Source: Actinomycetota bacterium
GTDB taxonomy: Bacteria; Actinomycetota; Actinomycetes; Mycobacteriales; Jatrophihabitantaceae
DNA length: 7,317 nucleotides
Direction: 5' to 3'
Assembly: GCA_019241805.1 (NCBI GenBank)
Contig: JAFAWL010000414.1
Location: forward strand, 1-7,317
The translations under genes were made by a program, and so were the position numbers. The notes beneath the pieces are model-generated. The model did no database searches and was not told the DNA's origin. It saw nothing but the letters and a program-made list of their open reading frames with translations. Shown in pieces: positions 1-6,779 of this stretch. How positions within the stretch are numbered: the first letter of the stretch is position 1; the number at the start of each line of letters is the position of its first letter.

Positions 1-563
1 CGATGTTGACGCTCGCCGGCGAATTGCCGGCATCCAGCGGTGAGATCCACCTGCACGGCAAACTCACCAAGGCGCCCTTACACGTCCGGGCCCGCCAGCA
101 CCTCTCGTTCGTGCCGGAGGAACGTTCGGTCTTCCGCGGGCTCAGCACGCGCGACAACCTGCGCGTGGGTTCGTGCGATATGGACTACGCGTTGAATCTC
201 TTCCCTGAACTCGAGAAGCGCATCAACGTCCGGGCCGGCCTGCTTTCCGGCGGTGAGCAGCAGATGTTGACGCTGGCGCGGGCGCTCGGCCGCAAGCCGA
301 AGGTGCTGCTGGCCGACGAGCTCTCGCTCGGACTGGCGCCGTTGATCGTGCTGCGGCTGCTGGAAGCTGTGCGTTCGGCCGCGAACGAACAGCAGACCGG
401 CGTGGTGCTCGTCGAACAGCACGTGCGCAAGGTGCTCAAGTTCGCCGATCGGGTGTACGTCATGCGGCGCGGTCGGATCGTCCTCGAAGGCGAAGCGGCA
501 GATCTCATCAATCGCATCTCAGATATTGAGGACCAATATCTATCTTCGACGTCCGCCGCCTGA
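1..563 (+). CDS. livF: Branched-chain amino-acid-type ABC transporter ATP-binding protein (LivF family), 5'-truncated by window edge
   Basis: This is the C-terminal part of a LivF-type ATPase, which hydrolyses ATP on the cytoplasmic face of a branched-chain amino acid or amide/carboxylate importer. The visible ATG at position 3 is internal: the sequence opens with MLTLAGELPASSGEI, which in LivF proteins directly follows the Walker A GKTT, so the true start lies left of the window. About 186 residues remain. Counted from that Met, there is a LivF-like VPEERSVFRGLS stretch (37-48), the ABC signature LSGGEQQ (81-87), Walker B VLLADE (101-106) followed by LSLGLAP, and the switch region VLVEQH (135-140). 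The usual DEPS reads DELS here, while the catalytic Glu is kept. The C-terminus (RGRIVLEGEAADL and a short tail) is complete. The CoA-transferase follows after 63 bp on the same strand, so co-transcription is plausible. LivF is favoured over LivG because of the GLAP and LVEQ wording; the substrate is unknown. Confidence 0.9.
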   Translation, partial: MLTLAGELPASSGEIHLHGKLTKAPLHVRARQHLSFVPEERSVFRGLSTRDNLRVGSCDMDYALNLFPELEKRINVRAGLLSGGEQQMLTLARALGRKPKVLLADELSLGLAPLIVLRLLEAVRSAANEQQTGVVLVEQHVRKVLKFADRVYVMRRGRIVLEGEAADLINRISDIEDQYLSSTSAA

Positions 564-615
564 AAGAATCGCTGTTGGGTCGCATCAGCGCCCTCCATGT
601 CGAGTTCAGCTTGTT

Positions 616-622
616 GGGAGAG
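616..622 (+). promoter_or_regulatory. Ribosome binding site selecting the ATG at 627
   Basis: GGGAGAG lies a few bases before the ATG at 627; GGAG ends 6 nt upstream of it. The in-frame ATG at 597 has no comparable purine-rich sequence before it. This is why the CoA-transferase is started at 627 rather than 597. Confidence 0.6.
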
Positions 623-626
623 CCAA

Positions 627-2144
627 ATGTCGGATGCCGAGTTTCCACTGACTCAGCGGTTCCTGTCCGAGATCTGGACCGGCATGGGCGGAGAAACGTC
701 GTGGATCGACTCGATTGAGTTTTCAGACGCCGTTCAGATCAAGTCTCCGTTCGGTTGCACCGACCTGGCTGCGGCTGCTTTCGGGGCCTGCGGTGCTGCG
801 GTCGCGGAACTGACCTCGCTCGCGGGTCCCACTCCGACTTCGATTCAGGTGAGCCGGGCGATGGCCAGCGAGTGGTTCCGGTTCCCGCCGATCGCGCCCT
901 CCCGCCCGCTGGTCAACCCTCCCGGCTTCGGTAAGCCGGTCGTCGCCGACGACCGTTCGTCGGTCTTCGCCGGAGCCGGTGCGGGGCAAAATACCGGCCC
1001 GGCCGTGTGGGCGAACGTTTATCCGACGGCCGATGACCGCTGGATCCTTCTTCGCGGCGGCGGCGAAAAGGCGTTGAAGGCGCTGGGCGTTAAAGAGGAT
1101 TACGAAGAGGTCGCCGCGGTCATCAAGTCCGGCAAGGCGGACGAGATCGAGCAGGCCGTTGTGGACGCCGGCGGCATCATCGCCGCCAACCACACGATCG
1201 AGGAGTGGTTGGACCACCCGCAGGGCCAGGCAGTAGGCGCCGAACCGATCGTCACATTTGAACACACCACCCCGTTCGCCGGTGAGAACTGGGCCCCGAC
1301 GCCGGGTCGCCCGTTAGCCGGTATTCGCGTGCTGGACGTCACGCGCGTCCTGGCCGGCCCGCTCGGCACCCGGTTCCTGGCGGCGTGCGGCGCCGAGGTG
1401 CTCCGCATCGACGCCCCAGATGCAGAAGAGATCGAACGCAGCCGCTTCTTCGGCGATGCCGCGCTCGGCAAGCGCATGGCCTTCGTCGATCTGCGCACTC
1501 CCGAGGGCAAGGAGCAGTTCCTCGCGCTGCTGTCACAGGCCGACATTCTCGTGCACGGCTACCGCCCCGGTGGTATCGACAGCCTCGTCGATCCTGCGTT
1601 GCGGGCCGAGACCCGTCCGGGCCTGATCGAAGTCCAGCTCGATGCCTACGGCTGGACCGGCCCATGGAAGATGCGTCGCGGCTACGACACCGTTACCCAG
1701 TGGAGCACCGGCCTGGCCGACGGAACGACGGCCTGGGCCCTGGAGGACCCCGAGAACCGGATTCCGATCAACGCGATCGGCCGGCTCGTCGACGCATCCC
1801 GACCCCGGCACATGCCGATCGAGGCGCTCGACTTCGGCACGGGCCACCAGATCGCGGCAGCCACGATTCGGGCCCTGACCCGTCGACTGCAGACCGGACT
1901 GGGCTCGCGGTCGCGACTTTCGTTAGCCCGGACGGCGGCGATCCTCATCAACGGGGGACGGGTGCCCGAGCTTCCCTACGTCGATTTCCCGCTCGACGGT
2001 CCTTACGAGGACAGGCTCTTCACCGTAAACGGAAAGCCGACGCGTCGACTGAAGTGGCCGCTCGAGGTTCAGGGCAACCCGTTCTACTGGGAGCACCAGG
2101 GCGACAAGGCCGGCGCTTCTAGTCCGATCTGGTCGACAATCTAG
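627..2144 (+). CDS. CaiB/BaiF (family III) CoA-transferase, long two-part form
   Basis: Family III CoA-transferases move CoA between carboxylic acids in the cytosol, through an aspartyl-CoA thioester. From the 627 start the protein has 505 residues. The C-terminal half (from about residue 227) carries the family's Rossmann-like start, RPLAGIRVLDVTRVLAGPLG, then GAEVLRID, a LVHGYRPGGID stretch, and GYDTVTQWSTG, whose Asp (about residue 354) aligns with the catalytic Asp of formyl-CoA transferase. The N-terminal half (about 10-215) contains YPTADDRWILL and TIEEWLDHPQGQAV, wording that in ordinary CaiB proteins comes after the catalytic region. The order therefore looks permuted relative to the approximately 400-residue FRC/CaiB type, although long forms like this occur in actinobacteria. 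An ATG at 597 would add 10 residues but lacks a ribosome binding site. The preceding transporter ATPase and the following dehydrogenase suggest organic acid catabolism; the acyl substrate cannot be told. A strong hairpin follows the stop. Confidence 0.9.
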   Translation: MSDAEFPLTQRFLSEIWTGMGGETSWIDSIEFSDAVQIKSPFGCTDLAAAAFGACGAAVAELTSLAGPTPTSIQVSRAMASEWFRFPPIAPSRPLVNPPGFGKPVVADDRSSVFAGAGAGQNTGPAVWANVYPTADDRWILLRGGGEKALKALGVKEDYEEVAAVIKSGKADEIEQAVVDAGGIIAANHTIEEWLDHPQGQAVGAEPIVTFEHTTPFAGENWAPTPGRPLAGIRVLDVTRVLAGPLGTRFLAACGAEVLRIDAPDAEEIERSRFFGDAALGKRMAFVDLRTPEGKEQFLALLSQADILVHGYRPGGIDSLVDPALRAETRPGLIEVQLDAYGWTGPWKMRRGYDTVTQWSTGLADGTTAWALEDPENRIPINAIGRLVDASRPRHMPIEALDFGTGHQIAAATIRALTRRLQTGLGSRSRLSLARTAAILINGGRVPELPYVDFPLDGPYEDRLFTVNGKPTRRLKWPLEVQGNPFYWEHQGDKAGASSPIWSTI

Positions 2145-2155
2145 TCGCGACGTTT

Positions 2156-2192
2156 CCGCCACCCGGCTACCGCAACGGTCGCCGGGTGGCGG
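2156..2192 (+). terminator. GC-rich hairpin, probable transcription terminator after the CoA-transferase
   Basis: The arms CCGCCACCCGGC (2156-2167) and GCCGGGTGGCGG (2181-2192) are perfectly complementary over 12 bp. After one mismatch, ACCG (2169-2172) pairs with CGGT (2176-2179) around a CAA loop, making one long stem. It starts 11 bp after the CoA-transferase stop. The 3' side is only mildly T-rich (CATCTGTTT), as is common for terminators of GC-rich actinobacteria. It separates the CoA-transferase from the dehydrogenase at 2244, which probably has its own promoter or depends on read-through. Confidence 0.7.
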
Positions 2193-2243
2193 CATCTGTT
2201 TCCGAAGTCCGCGATTTCACTCGAACAAAGGACGGTCTGTCGC

Positions 2244-3263
2244 ATGACCAAAATCGCGCTTCTCGACGACTACACCAATGTCGCTCTGGACTACGGCGAC
2301 TGGTCGGTGCTGCCCTCAGATGCTGAGATCTCCGTCTACAACGAGGCGATCGCCCCCGAGCGGCTGGTGGAGGAGCTTCAGCCCTACGAAGTCATCGCCA
2401 TCACGCAACAGCGCACGCGGTTTCCACGCGAGGTCATCGAGGGTCTGCGGAATCTGAAGCTCATCGTCTGCAACGGGCCGATGAGCAACGTAATCGATCA
2501 CGACGCCCGGCTCGAGCGAGGTATCCTGCTGTGCGGCACAGTTGATGCGGGCGCTCCAGCACCGGCCGCGCCGCCCCGCGACGGGTCGCCAGCGGTCCTT
2601 CCGCCGCCGTCCGAGTTGGCGTGGGCGCTTATCTTCGCCGTTGCCAAGCGGATCGGCGTCGAGGATCGTGAGATCCGAGCCGGAGGGTGGCAGACCGGAT
2701 TCCCACTGACGCTCGGCGGGAAGACGCTTGGTCTGATCGGTGTCGGTCGACTCGGTAGCGGCATGATCCCGGTGGCCCACGCATTGGGCATGCAGGTTAT
2801 CGCCTGGAGTCCGAACCTGACCGAAGAACGGTGCAATGAGCTCGGAATCACGCAGGTGAGCAAGGAGGACCTGCTCTCGCAGTCCGACGTGGTGGGCGTG
2901 TTCGTCATCTTCTCTGAGCGATCGCGGAATACGATCGATGCCGCGGAATTCGCGCAGATGAAGCCGGGAGCAATCTTGGTGAACGTTTCGCGCGGGCCGA
3001 TCGTCAACGAAGCAGCCCTTGTCGACAGCCTGCGGTCGAATCATCTGGCCGGCGCCGGACTCGATGTGTTCGATCAGGAGCCGCTACCCAAGGATCATCC
3101 GTTGCGTGCCCTCGACAACGTCGTCCTCACCCCGCACCTCGGTTACGTAACCGAGGACGGATTTCGGTTCGGCTGGCAGCGGATGGCCGAAGACGTCGCG
3201 GCCTACCTCTCCGGAAATCCGATTCGAGTGATTACCACGACGCCTCCGATGGCGCCGATCTAA
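2244..3263 (+). CDS. NAD(P)-dependent D-2-hydroxyacid dehydrogenase family protein
   Basis: A 339-residue cytosolic oxidoreductase of the D-isomer-specific 2-hydroxyacid dehydrogenase family, which interconverts 2-oxo acids and D-2-hydroxy acids. The dinucleotide-binding motif is GVGRLG (166-171). The catalytic triad is visible as Arg250 in NVSRGPIV, Glu279 in DVFDQEPLP and His298 in TPHLGYVT. The subgroup resembles actinobacterial and proteobacterial proteins containing VIAWSPNLT and TPHLGYVT. An AAAGGA (2227-2232) lies 11 nt before the ATG, somewhat far but usable. One oddity: after LCGT (about 96-99), where relatives move almost directly into the S/TAELxW helix, this protein has about 20 extra residues rich in Ala and Pro (about 100-122) before SELAWAL. 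The reading frame stays intact through the insert. The gene converges with the aldo/keto reductase, 7 bp away. The substrate is unassigned. Confidence 0.92.
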   Translation: MTKIALLDDYTNVALDYGDWSVLPSDAEISVYNEAIAPERLVEELQPYEVIAITQQRTRFPREVIEGLRNLKLIVCNGPMSNVIDHDARLERGILLCGTVDAGAPAPAAPPRDGSPAVLPPPSELAWALIFAVAKRIGVEDREIRAGGWQTGFPLTLGGKTLGLIGVGRLGSGMIPVAHALGMQVIAWSPNLTEERCNELGITQVSKEDLLSQSDVVGVFVIFSERSRNTIDAAEFAQMKPGAILVNVSRGPIVNEAALVDSLRSNHLAGAGLDVFDQEPLPKDHPLRALDNVVLTPHLGYVTEDGFRFGWQRMAEDVAAYLSGNPIRVITTTPPMAPI

Positions 3264-3270
3264 CGACGGC

Positions 3271-4278
3271 CTACCAGGCGTAGTGCTCAGGAGCGGTCTT
3301 GAAGCCGGGGAAGATGGCATTCAGCTTCGCCAGCATGTCGTCGGACAGTTCGGTATCGAGCGCCGGCAGGCTTGATTGCAGTTGCTCGCGGGTTCTCGGT
3401 CCGACGATCGGGGCGGTGACGGCGGGTTGGTGTAGCAGCCAGGCCAGGGCGACGGTGGCCGGCTCGATGGCCGCCTCGGCGCAAAGCTTCTCGTACGCCT
3501 CCAGCTGTGGGCGCAGGCGAGCCAGGCGTGGCAGTGCGCGTCCCGATGCTCGTCGCACGCCGCCCTCTTCGCGACTCAGTACCCCTCCGAGCAGCCCGCC
3601 GCGAAGCGGCGAGTACGGAATGATGCCGATACCGTAGTGCTGAGACGCGGGAATGACTTCTAACTCGATGTCGCGGTTCGCCAGGTTGTAAATGGACTGC
3701 TCGCTGCGAAGGCCGATCAGTCCGGCCGTGTGGGCCGCCTCCTGAGCTTGGGCGAGATGCCAGCCGCCGAAGTTGCTGGAGCCGACGTACAGGATCTTGC
3801 CCGCGGTTATCGCGACGTCGATCGCCTGCCAGATCTCCTCCCAAGGCGTGCCGCGGTCGACGTGGTGAAACTGGTAGAGGTCGATGTAGTCGGTCTGTAG
3901 GCGCTTGAGGCTGGCGTCGAGCGACCGGCGGATGTGCAGGGCAGATAGGCGGCCTTCGTTGGGCCAATCGCCCATGTCGTTGTAGACCTTGGTCGCGAGG
4001 ACGGTGCGTTCCCGTCGGCCGTTGCCCTGCGCGAACCAACGACCGATTATTTCCTCGGTGCCACCGACGTGATCGGTGCCGCCGGTGGCGTCGCCTAAGC
4101 CCCCGCCGCGGCCGTAGACGTTGGCGGTGTCGAAGAAGTTGATGCCCCACTCATGGGCGGCATCCATCACCTCGAAGGACTCTGCCTCAGGCGTGAACGG
4201 CCCGAAGTTCATCGTCCCAAGGCACAGCCGGCTGACGGTGAGACCGCTACCGCCGAGCTTCGTGTATTTCATGTCCAT
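3271..4278 (-). CDS. Aldo/keto reductase
   Basis: A 335-residue NADPH-type aldo/keto reductase (TIM barrel, cytosolic) that reduces aldehydes or ketones to alcohols. The tetrad is visible: Asp50 and Tyr55 in FFDTANVYG, Lys97 in VLATKVYND and His138 in DLYQFHHVD. Cofactor-site wording includes VGSSNFGGWH (165-174), IPYSPLRGGLL (220-230) and PIVGPRTREQL (290-300). The ending PEHYAW resembles the PEAYAW tails of actinobacterial relatives. A Gly-rich loop after Tyr55 (57-74) is somewhat long. ATG 4278 is used; an ATG two codons later (4272) is equally possible, and neither has a strong ribosome binding site. It lies downstream of the molybdenum hydroxylase on the same strand, 59 bp away, so the two are probably co-transcribed, with a hairpin between them. 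Its physiological substrate is unknown. Confidence 0.93.
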   Translation of the reverse strand: MDMKYTKLGGSGLTVSRLCLGTMNFGPFTPEAESFEVMDAAHEWGINFFDTANVYGRGGGLGDATGGTDHVGGTEEIIGRWFAQGNGRRERTVLATKVYNDMGDWPNEGRLSALHIRRSLDASLKRLQTDYIDLYQFHHVDRGTPWEEIWQAIDVAITAGKILYVGSSNFGGWHLAQAQEAAHTAGLIGLRSEQSIYNLANRDIELEVIPASQHYGIGIIPYSPLRGGLLGGVLSREEGGVRRASGRALPRLARLRPQLEAYEKLCAEAAIEPATVALAWLLHQPAVTAPIVGPRTREQLQSSLPALDTELSDDMLAKLNAIFPGFKTAPEHYAW

Positions 4279-4300
4279 TCCATTTCGATAGCGGTGGAAT

Positions 4301-4323
4301 CCGCGCGCGTCAGCCGCGCGCGG
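4301..4323 (-). other. Intercistronic GC hairpin between the molybdenum hydroxylase and aldo/keto reductase genes
   Basis: CCGCGCGCG (4301-4309) and CGCGCGCGG (4315-4323) form a perfect 9-bp stem with a 5-nt loop. It sits in the 59-bp gap, 14 bp after the stop of the upstream gene and 22 bp before the ATG of the next. No T run follows on the minus strand (ATTCCACC), so a full intrinsic terminator is doubtful. A partial terminator or an mRNA-stabilising or processing stem that tunes the ratio of the two products is as likely. Confidence 0.5.
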
Positions 4324-4337
4324 CCGGCAGCGTCTCG

Positions 4338-6671
4338 TCAGTCCTGCGGTATGACGCCGGCGAGCTCGAGCACGGCTGCTGGCGGCAAGTACTGATGACG
4401 AATGCGCGCTCCGTAGGGAGCCAAAGCGTCTTCGATCGCATTCGTGATGGCAGCCGGTGCGACGAGCAGGCCGCCCTCGCCGACCCCACGGAAGAACACT
4501 TCCTCGTTCGGCTCGTTCTCCAGGTGCACGATCTGAATGGGCGGAATCTCACTGGCCGTCGGAAGCAGATAGTCCATGAATGACGCGGCGAGATAATTCG
4601 CTTCGTCGTCGTAGGCGGACCACTCGTAAAGGACCTCGCCGACGCCCTGCGCGACTCCACCTCGCACTTGTCCCTCGACGATGGCCGGATTGATCATCCG
4701 ACCGCAGTCCTCGACCACGAGGTAGGAGTCGAAATCAACCCGCCCGGTCTGCAGGTCGATCTCGACCGCGCACAGGTGCGTTCCACTGGCCCAGCCACCA
4801 AGGCCACCGTCGTAGGCTGCTTCGACCTCCAAGACGTTCTCAGACTCGTCGATCTCCTCGTCGGTCCCTAGATACGCCTGGGCGGCCACGTCGGCAAGAC
4901 TTAGTTGCACCGACGGCACGCCTACCGGGTGTATCACTCCGCTGGTTATCCGGAGGTCGGCCGGGCTGGCTTCGAGGATCTCGGCCGCGACCTCGAGCAC
5001 TTTGGCCTTCAATTGGCGGCTGGAATGCAACACCGCCCCAGTCGCCATCGTCGCCGCCCGGCTACCACCCGTCCCGACCAACGCCCACGGAGTGTTCGCG
5101 GTGTCACCGTGATGCACGCGAACGCTTTCCATCGGAACGCCGAATTCGTCCGCGGCGACCTGAGCCAGCGTTGTTTCGTGTCCCTGTCCGTGCGGCGCTT
5201 GCGAAGTGAAGATCGACAGCTGTCCGTCCGCTTCGAGGCGGGCGATCGCTGCCTCGTGCATGGGTCGTCCGCCCGCGCGCGTGTTCTTCGGGCCCGGTGC
5301 GGCTTCGATGTAGGTCGCAAATCCGATACCGACGCAGCGCCCTTCTGCCCGAGCGGCGGCCTGTGACTCGCGCAGTGCCTTGTAGTCCGACTCCTCGAGC
5401 GCCCGCTCGAGCGACTCGGCGCACGAGTTGCCGAGCAGAGTCAAGCCGCTGAACATCTCGGCGGACCCGTCGTTGGGCGCGAAGTTGCGACGGCGGACGT
5501 CGGCCGGATCGAGATCCAGTTCACGAGCGATGACGTCGAGCATCCGCTCCCGTGACCATGTCTCGATGGCCCACGGGGCGCGGTAGGCGTTGAACGTGCA
5601 CTTGTTGCTGGCGATGACGCGCGCGTGTAGTTCAAAGCCGCCGATGGCGTAGGGCCCCGGCATCAGATTGGCCACTAGGCCGGCGTGACCGCCTCCGGGC
5701 GACGGCGCCCCGACGTAGGCACCTTGATCGATGACGAGGTCGCCGCGCAACGCAAGGATCGTGCCGTCCTGTCGGACGGCGGCTTCGAGTTCCATCCGCG
5801 CTTCTCGTGCCTGCCCGGACGAAAGCAAATGCTCGTTCCGGTCTTCGATCCATTTGACCGGTCGCGACAACCAGTACGCGGCCGCGCAGACCGCGAGGTC
5901 CTCGCGGTGAGTGTTGATCTTTAGCCCGAACGCACCGCCGATGTCGGTGTTAACGACCCGGACGGCCTCGAGGTCCAAACCCAGGGATTCGGCTACATAG
6001 GCCCGTAGGGTGTGGGGGGATTGACTCGTCGCGTGGTAAGTCAGATTTCCGGCGGCGAATTCCGCCGTACCTCCGCGGCCCTCCATCGGAACTTGAGCGA
6101 CCCGATGCTGGCTGAACGTCTCGCGCACGATGACGTCGGCGGCGGCAAAACCCGCATCGACATCGCCGGCTGTATGCGTCATCTCGAACAACTGGTTGCT
6201 GCCGATGGACTCGAAGATGACCGGTCGGGCGGGATCTAGCGCCTGGTCGATGTTGGCGACGGCTTTGAGCTGCTCGTAGTCCACGTCCACTAGCTCAGCG
6301 CCATCTTCGGCGATGTAGCGAGACGTTGCGATGACCATCGCCACCGGGTCGCCGACGTGGCGTACCTTATCCACGGCCAGTGCGAGAATGGGTTCGTGCC
6401 GGTAGCTCGGCGGTCCCAATTTGGGACTGATTCCGTGCGTGCGCTCGGCGAAGTCCGACCCCGTGTACACCGCGACGACACCGTCGACATCCAGTGCGGC
6501 CGACGTGTCGATGCTCAAAATTCGCGCGTGCGGCATCGGGCTGCGAACGAACGCGACGTGCAACCCGCCGAACAGTTTTACGTCGTCCGCGTAGCGACCG
6601 GTACCACTTAGAATGCGAGTGTCCTCGACACGGAGAGCGGACGTCCCCACGCTGCGAGTAGTCCCCTCCAT
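4338..6671 (-). CDS. Xanthine dehydrogenase/aldehyde oxidase family molybdopterin-binding large subunit
   Basis: Large catalytic subunit of a molybdenum hydroxylase (XDH/aldehyde oxidase/CoxL superfamily), which oxidises aldehydes, N-heterocycles or similar compounds using water-derived oxygen. It has 777 residues from ATG 6671, typical for a separate large subunit. The N-terminal hammerhead domain opens with the usual ALRVEDTRILSGTGRYADDV. Cofactor-domain motifs follow: SQSPH, IGGAFGLK (family GGGFG), NAYRAPWA, PHGQGHETT, GTGGSRAAT, and GVGEGGLLVAPAAI with the catalytic Glu (residue 732). The loop AYRAPWA lacks the AYxCSFR of form I CO dehydrogenase, so it is not a CO dehydrogenase. Start: a TTG at 6716 would add 15 residues, but it forms part of a TTGACA box, so ATG 6671 is preferred even though it has no clear Shine-Dalgarno. 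No [2Fe-2S] or FAD subunit gene is present in the window. The aldo/keto reductase lies downstream. The substrate is unknown. Confidence 0.92.
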   Translation of the reverse strand: MEGTTRSVGTSALRVEDTRILSGTGRYADDVKLFGGLHVAFVRSPMPHARILSIDTSAALDVDGVVAVYTGSDFAERTHGISPKLGPPSYRHEPILALAVDKVRHVGDPVAMVIATSRYIAEDGAELVDVDYEQLKAVANIDQALDPARPVIFESIGSNQLFEMTHTAGDVDAGFAAADVIVRETFSQHRVAQVPMEGRGGTAEFAAGNLTYHATSQSPHTLRAYVAESLGLDLEAVRVVNTDIGGAFGLKINTHREDLAVCAAAYWLSRPVKWIEDRNEHLLSSGQAREARMELEAAVRQDGTILALRGDLVIDQGAYVGAPSPGGGHAGLVANLMPGPYAIGGFELHARVIASNKCTFNAYRAPWAIETWSRERMLDVIARELDLDPADVRRRNFAPNDGSAEMFSGLTLLGNSCAESLERALEESDYKALRESQAAARAEGRCVGIGFATYIEAAPGPKNTRAGGRPMHEAAIARLEADGQLSIFTSQAPHGQGHETTLAQVAADEFGVPMESVRVHHGDTANTPWALVGTGGSRAATMATGAVLHSSRQLKAKVLEVAAEILEASPADLRITSGVIHPVGVPSVQLSLADVAAQAYLGTDEEIDESENVLEVEAAYDGGLGGWASGTHLCAVEIDLQTGRVDFDSYLVVEDCGRMINPAIVEGQVRGGVAQGVGEVLYEWSAYDDEANYLAASFMDYLLPTASEIPPIQIVHLENEPNEEVFFRGVGEGGLLVAPAAITNAIEDALAPYGARIRHQYLPPAAVLELAGVIPQD

Positions 6672-6687
6672 GGGAAGTGCGCTGACT

Positions 6688-6716
6688 CGATCACTACCGT
6701 TACGTGGAGATGTCAA
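6688..6716 (-). promoter_or_regulatory. Possible promoter of the molybdenum hydroxylase gene (consensus -35, weak -10)
   Basis: On the minus strand a perfect TTGACA (6716-6711) is followed, 17 nt later, by TGATCG (6693-6688), a poor -10. If used, transcription would start about 10 nt before ATG 6671, giving a very short leader. That would explain the missing Shine-Dalgarno and would rule out the TTG at 6716 as a start codon. Only the -35 match is strong. Confidence 0.25.
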
Positions 6717-6745
6717 CCAGACCAGCCTGACCCGTCCCGAGCCGT

Positions 6746-6777
6746 CGTCGTATCTGCTAACGTCTTACCGTACGACG
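6746..6777. promoter_or_regulatory. Inverted repeat, candidate operator upstream of the molybdenum hydroxylase gene
   Basis: CGTCGTA (6746-6752) and TACGACG (6771-6777) are exact reverse complements separated by 18 nt. Between them GTCTTA (6762-6767) forms a near-palindrome with TACGAC (GTCTTA-CCG-TACGAC, one mismatch), so three related half-sites occur within 32 bp. Such arrays are typical of dimeric repressor binding sites (TetR or GntR type), but no regulator gene is visible in the window. The position fits control of the leftward genes, possibly also of the MFS gene. Confidence 0.35.
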
Positions 6778-6779
6778 CA

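Noticed and set aside
597..626. Ten-residue N-terminal extension of the CoA-transferase from ATG 597
   Set aside because: No Shine-Dalgarno before 597, whereas GGGAGAG precedes ATG 627 at proper spacing.
1385..2122. Long plus-strand frame inside the CoA-transferase gene
   Set aside because: Out of frame with the clear CoA-transferase motifs, Arg/Pro/Ala-rich, and no recognisable domain: a shadow.
3287..4150. Long second minus-strand frame inside the aldo/keto reductase gene
   Set aside because: Arg-rich shadow of the true frame, which shows the complete catalytic tetrad.
4338..6671. Form I aerobic CO dehydrogenase large subunit (CoxL)
   Set aside because: The AYxCSFR loop with the copper-binding Cys is absent (AYRAPWA instead), and no CoxS or CoxM gene is adjacent.
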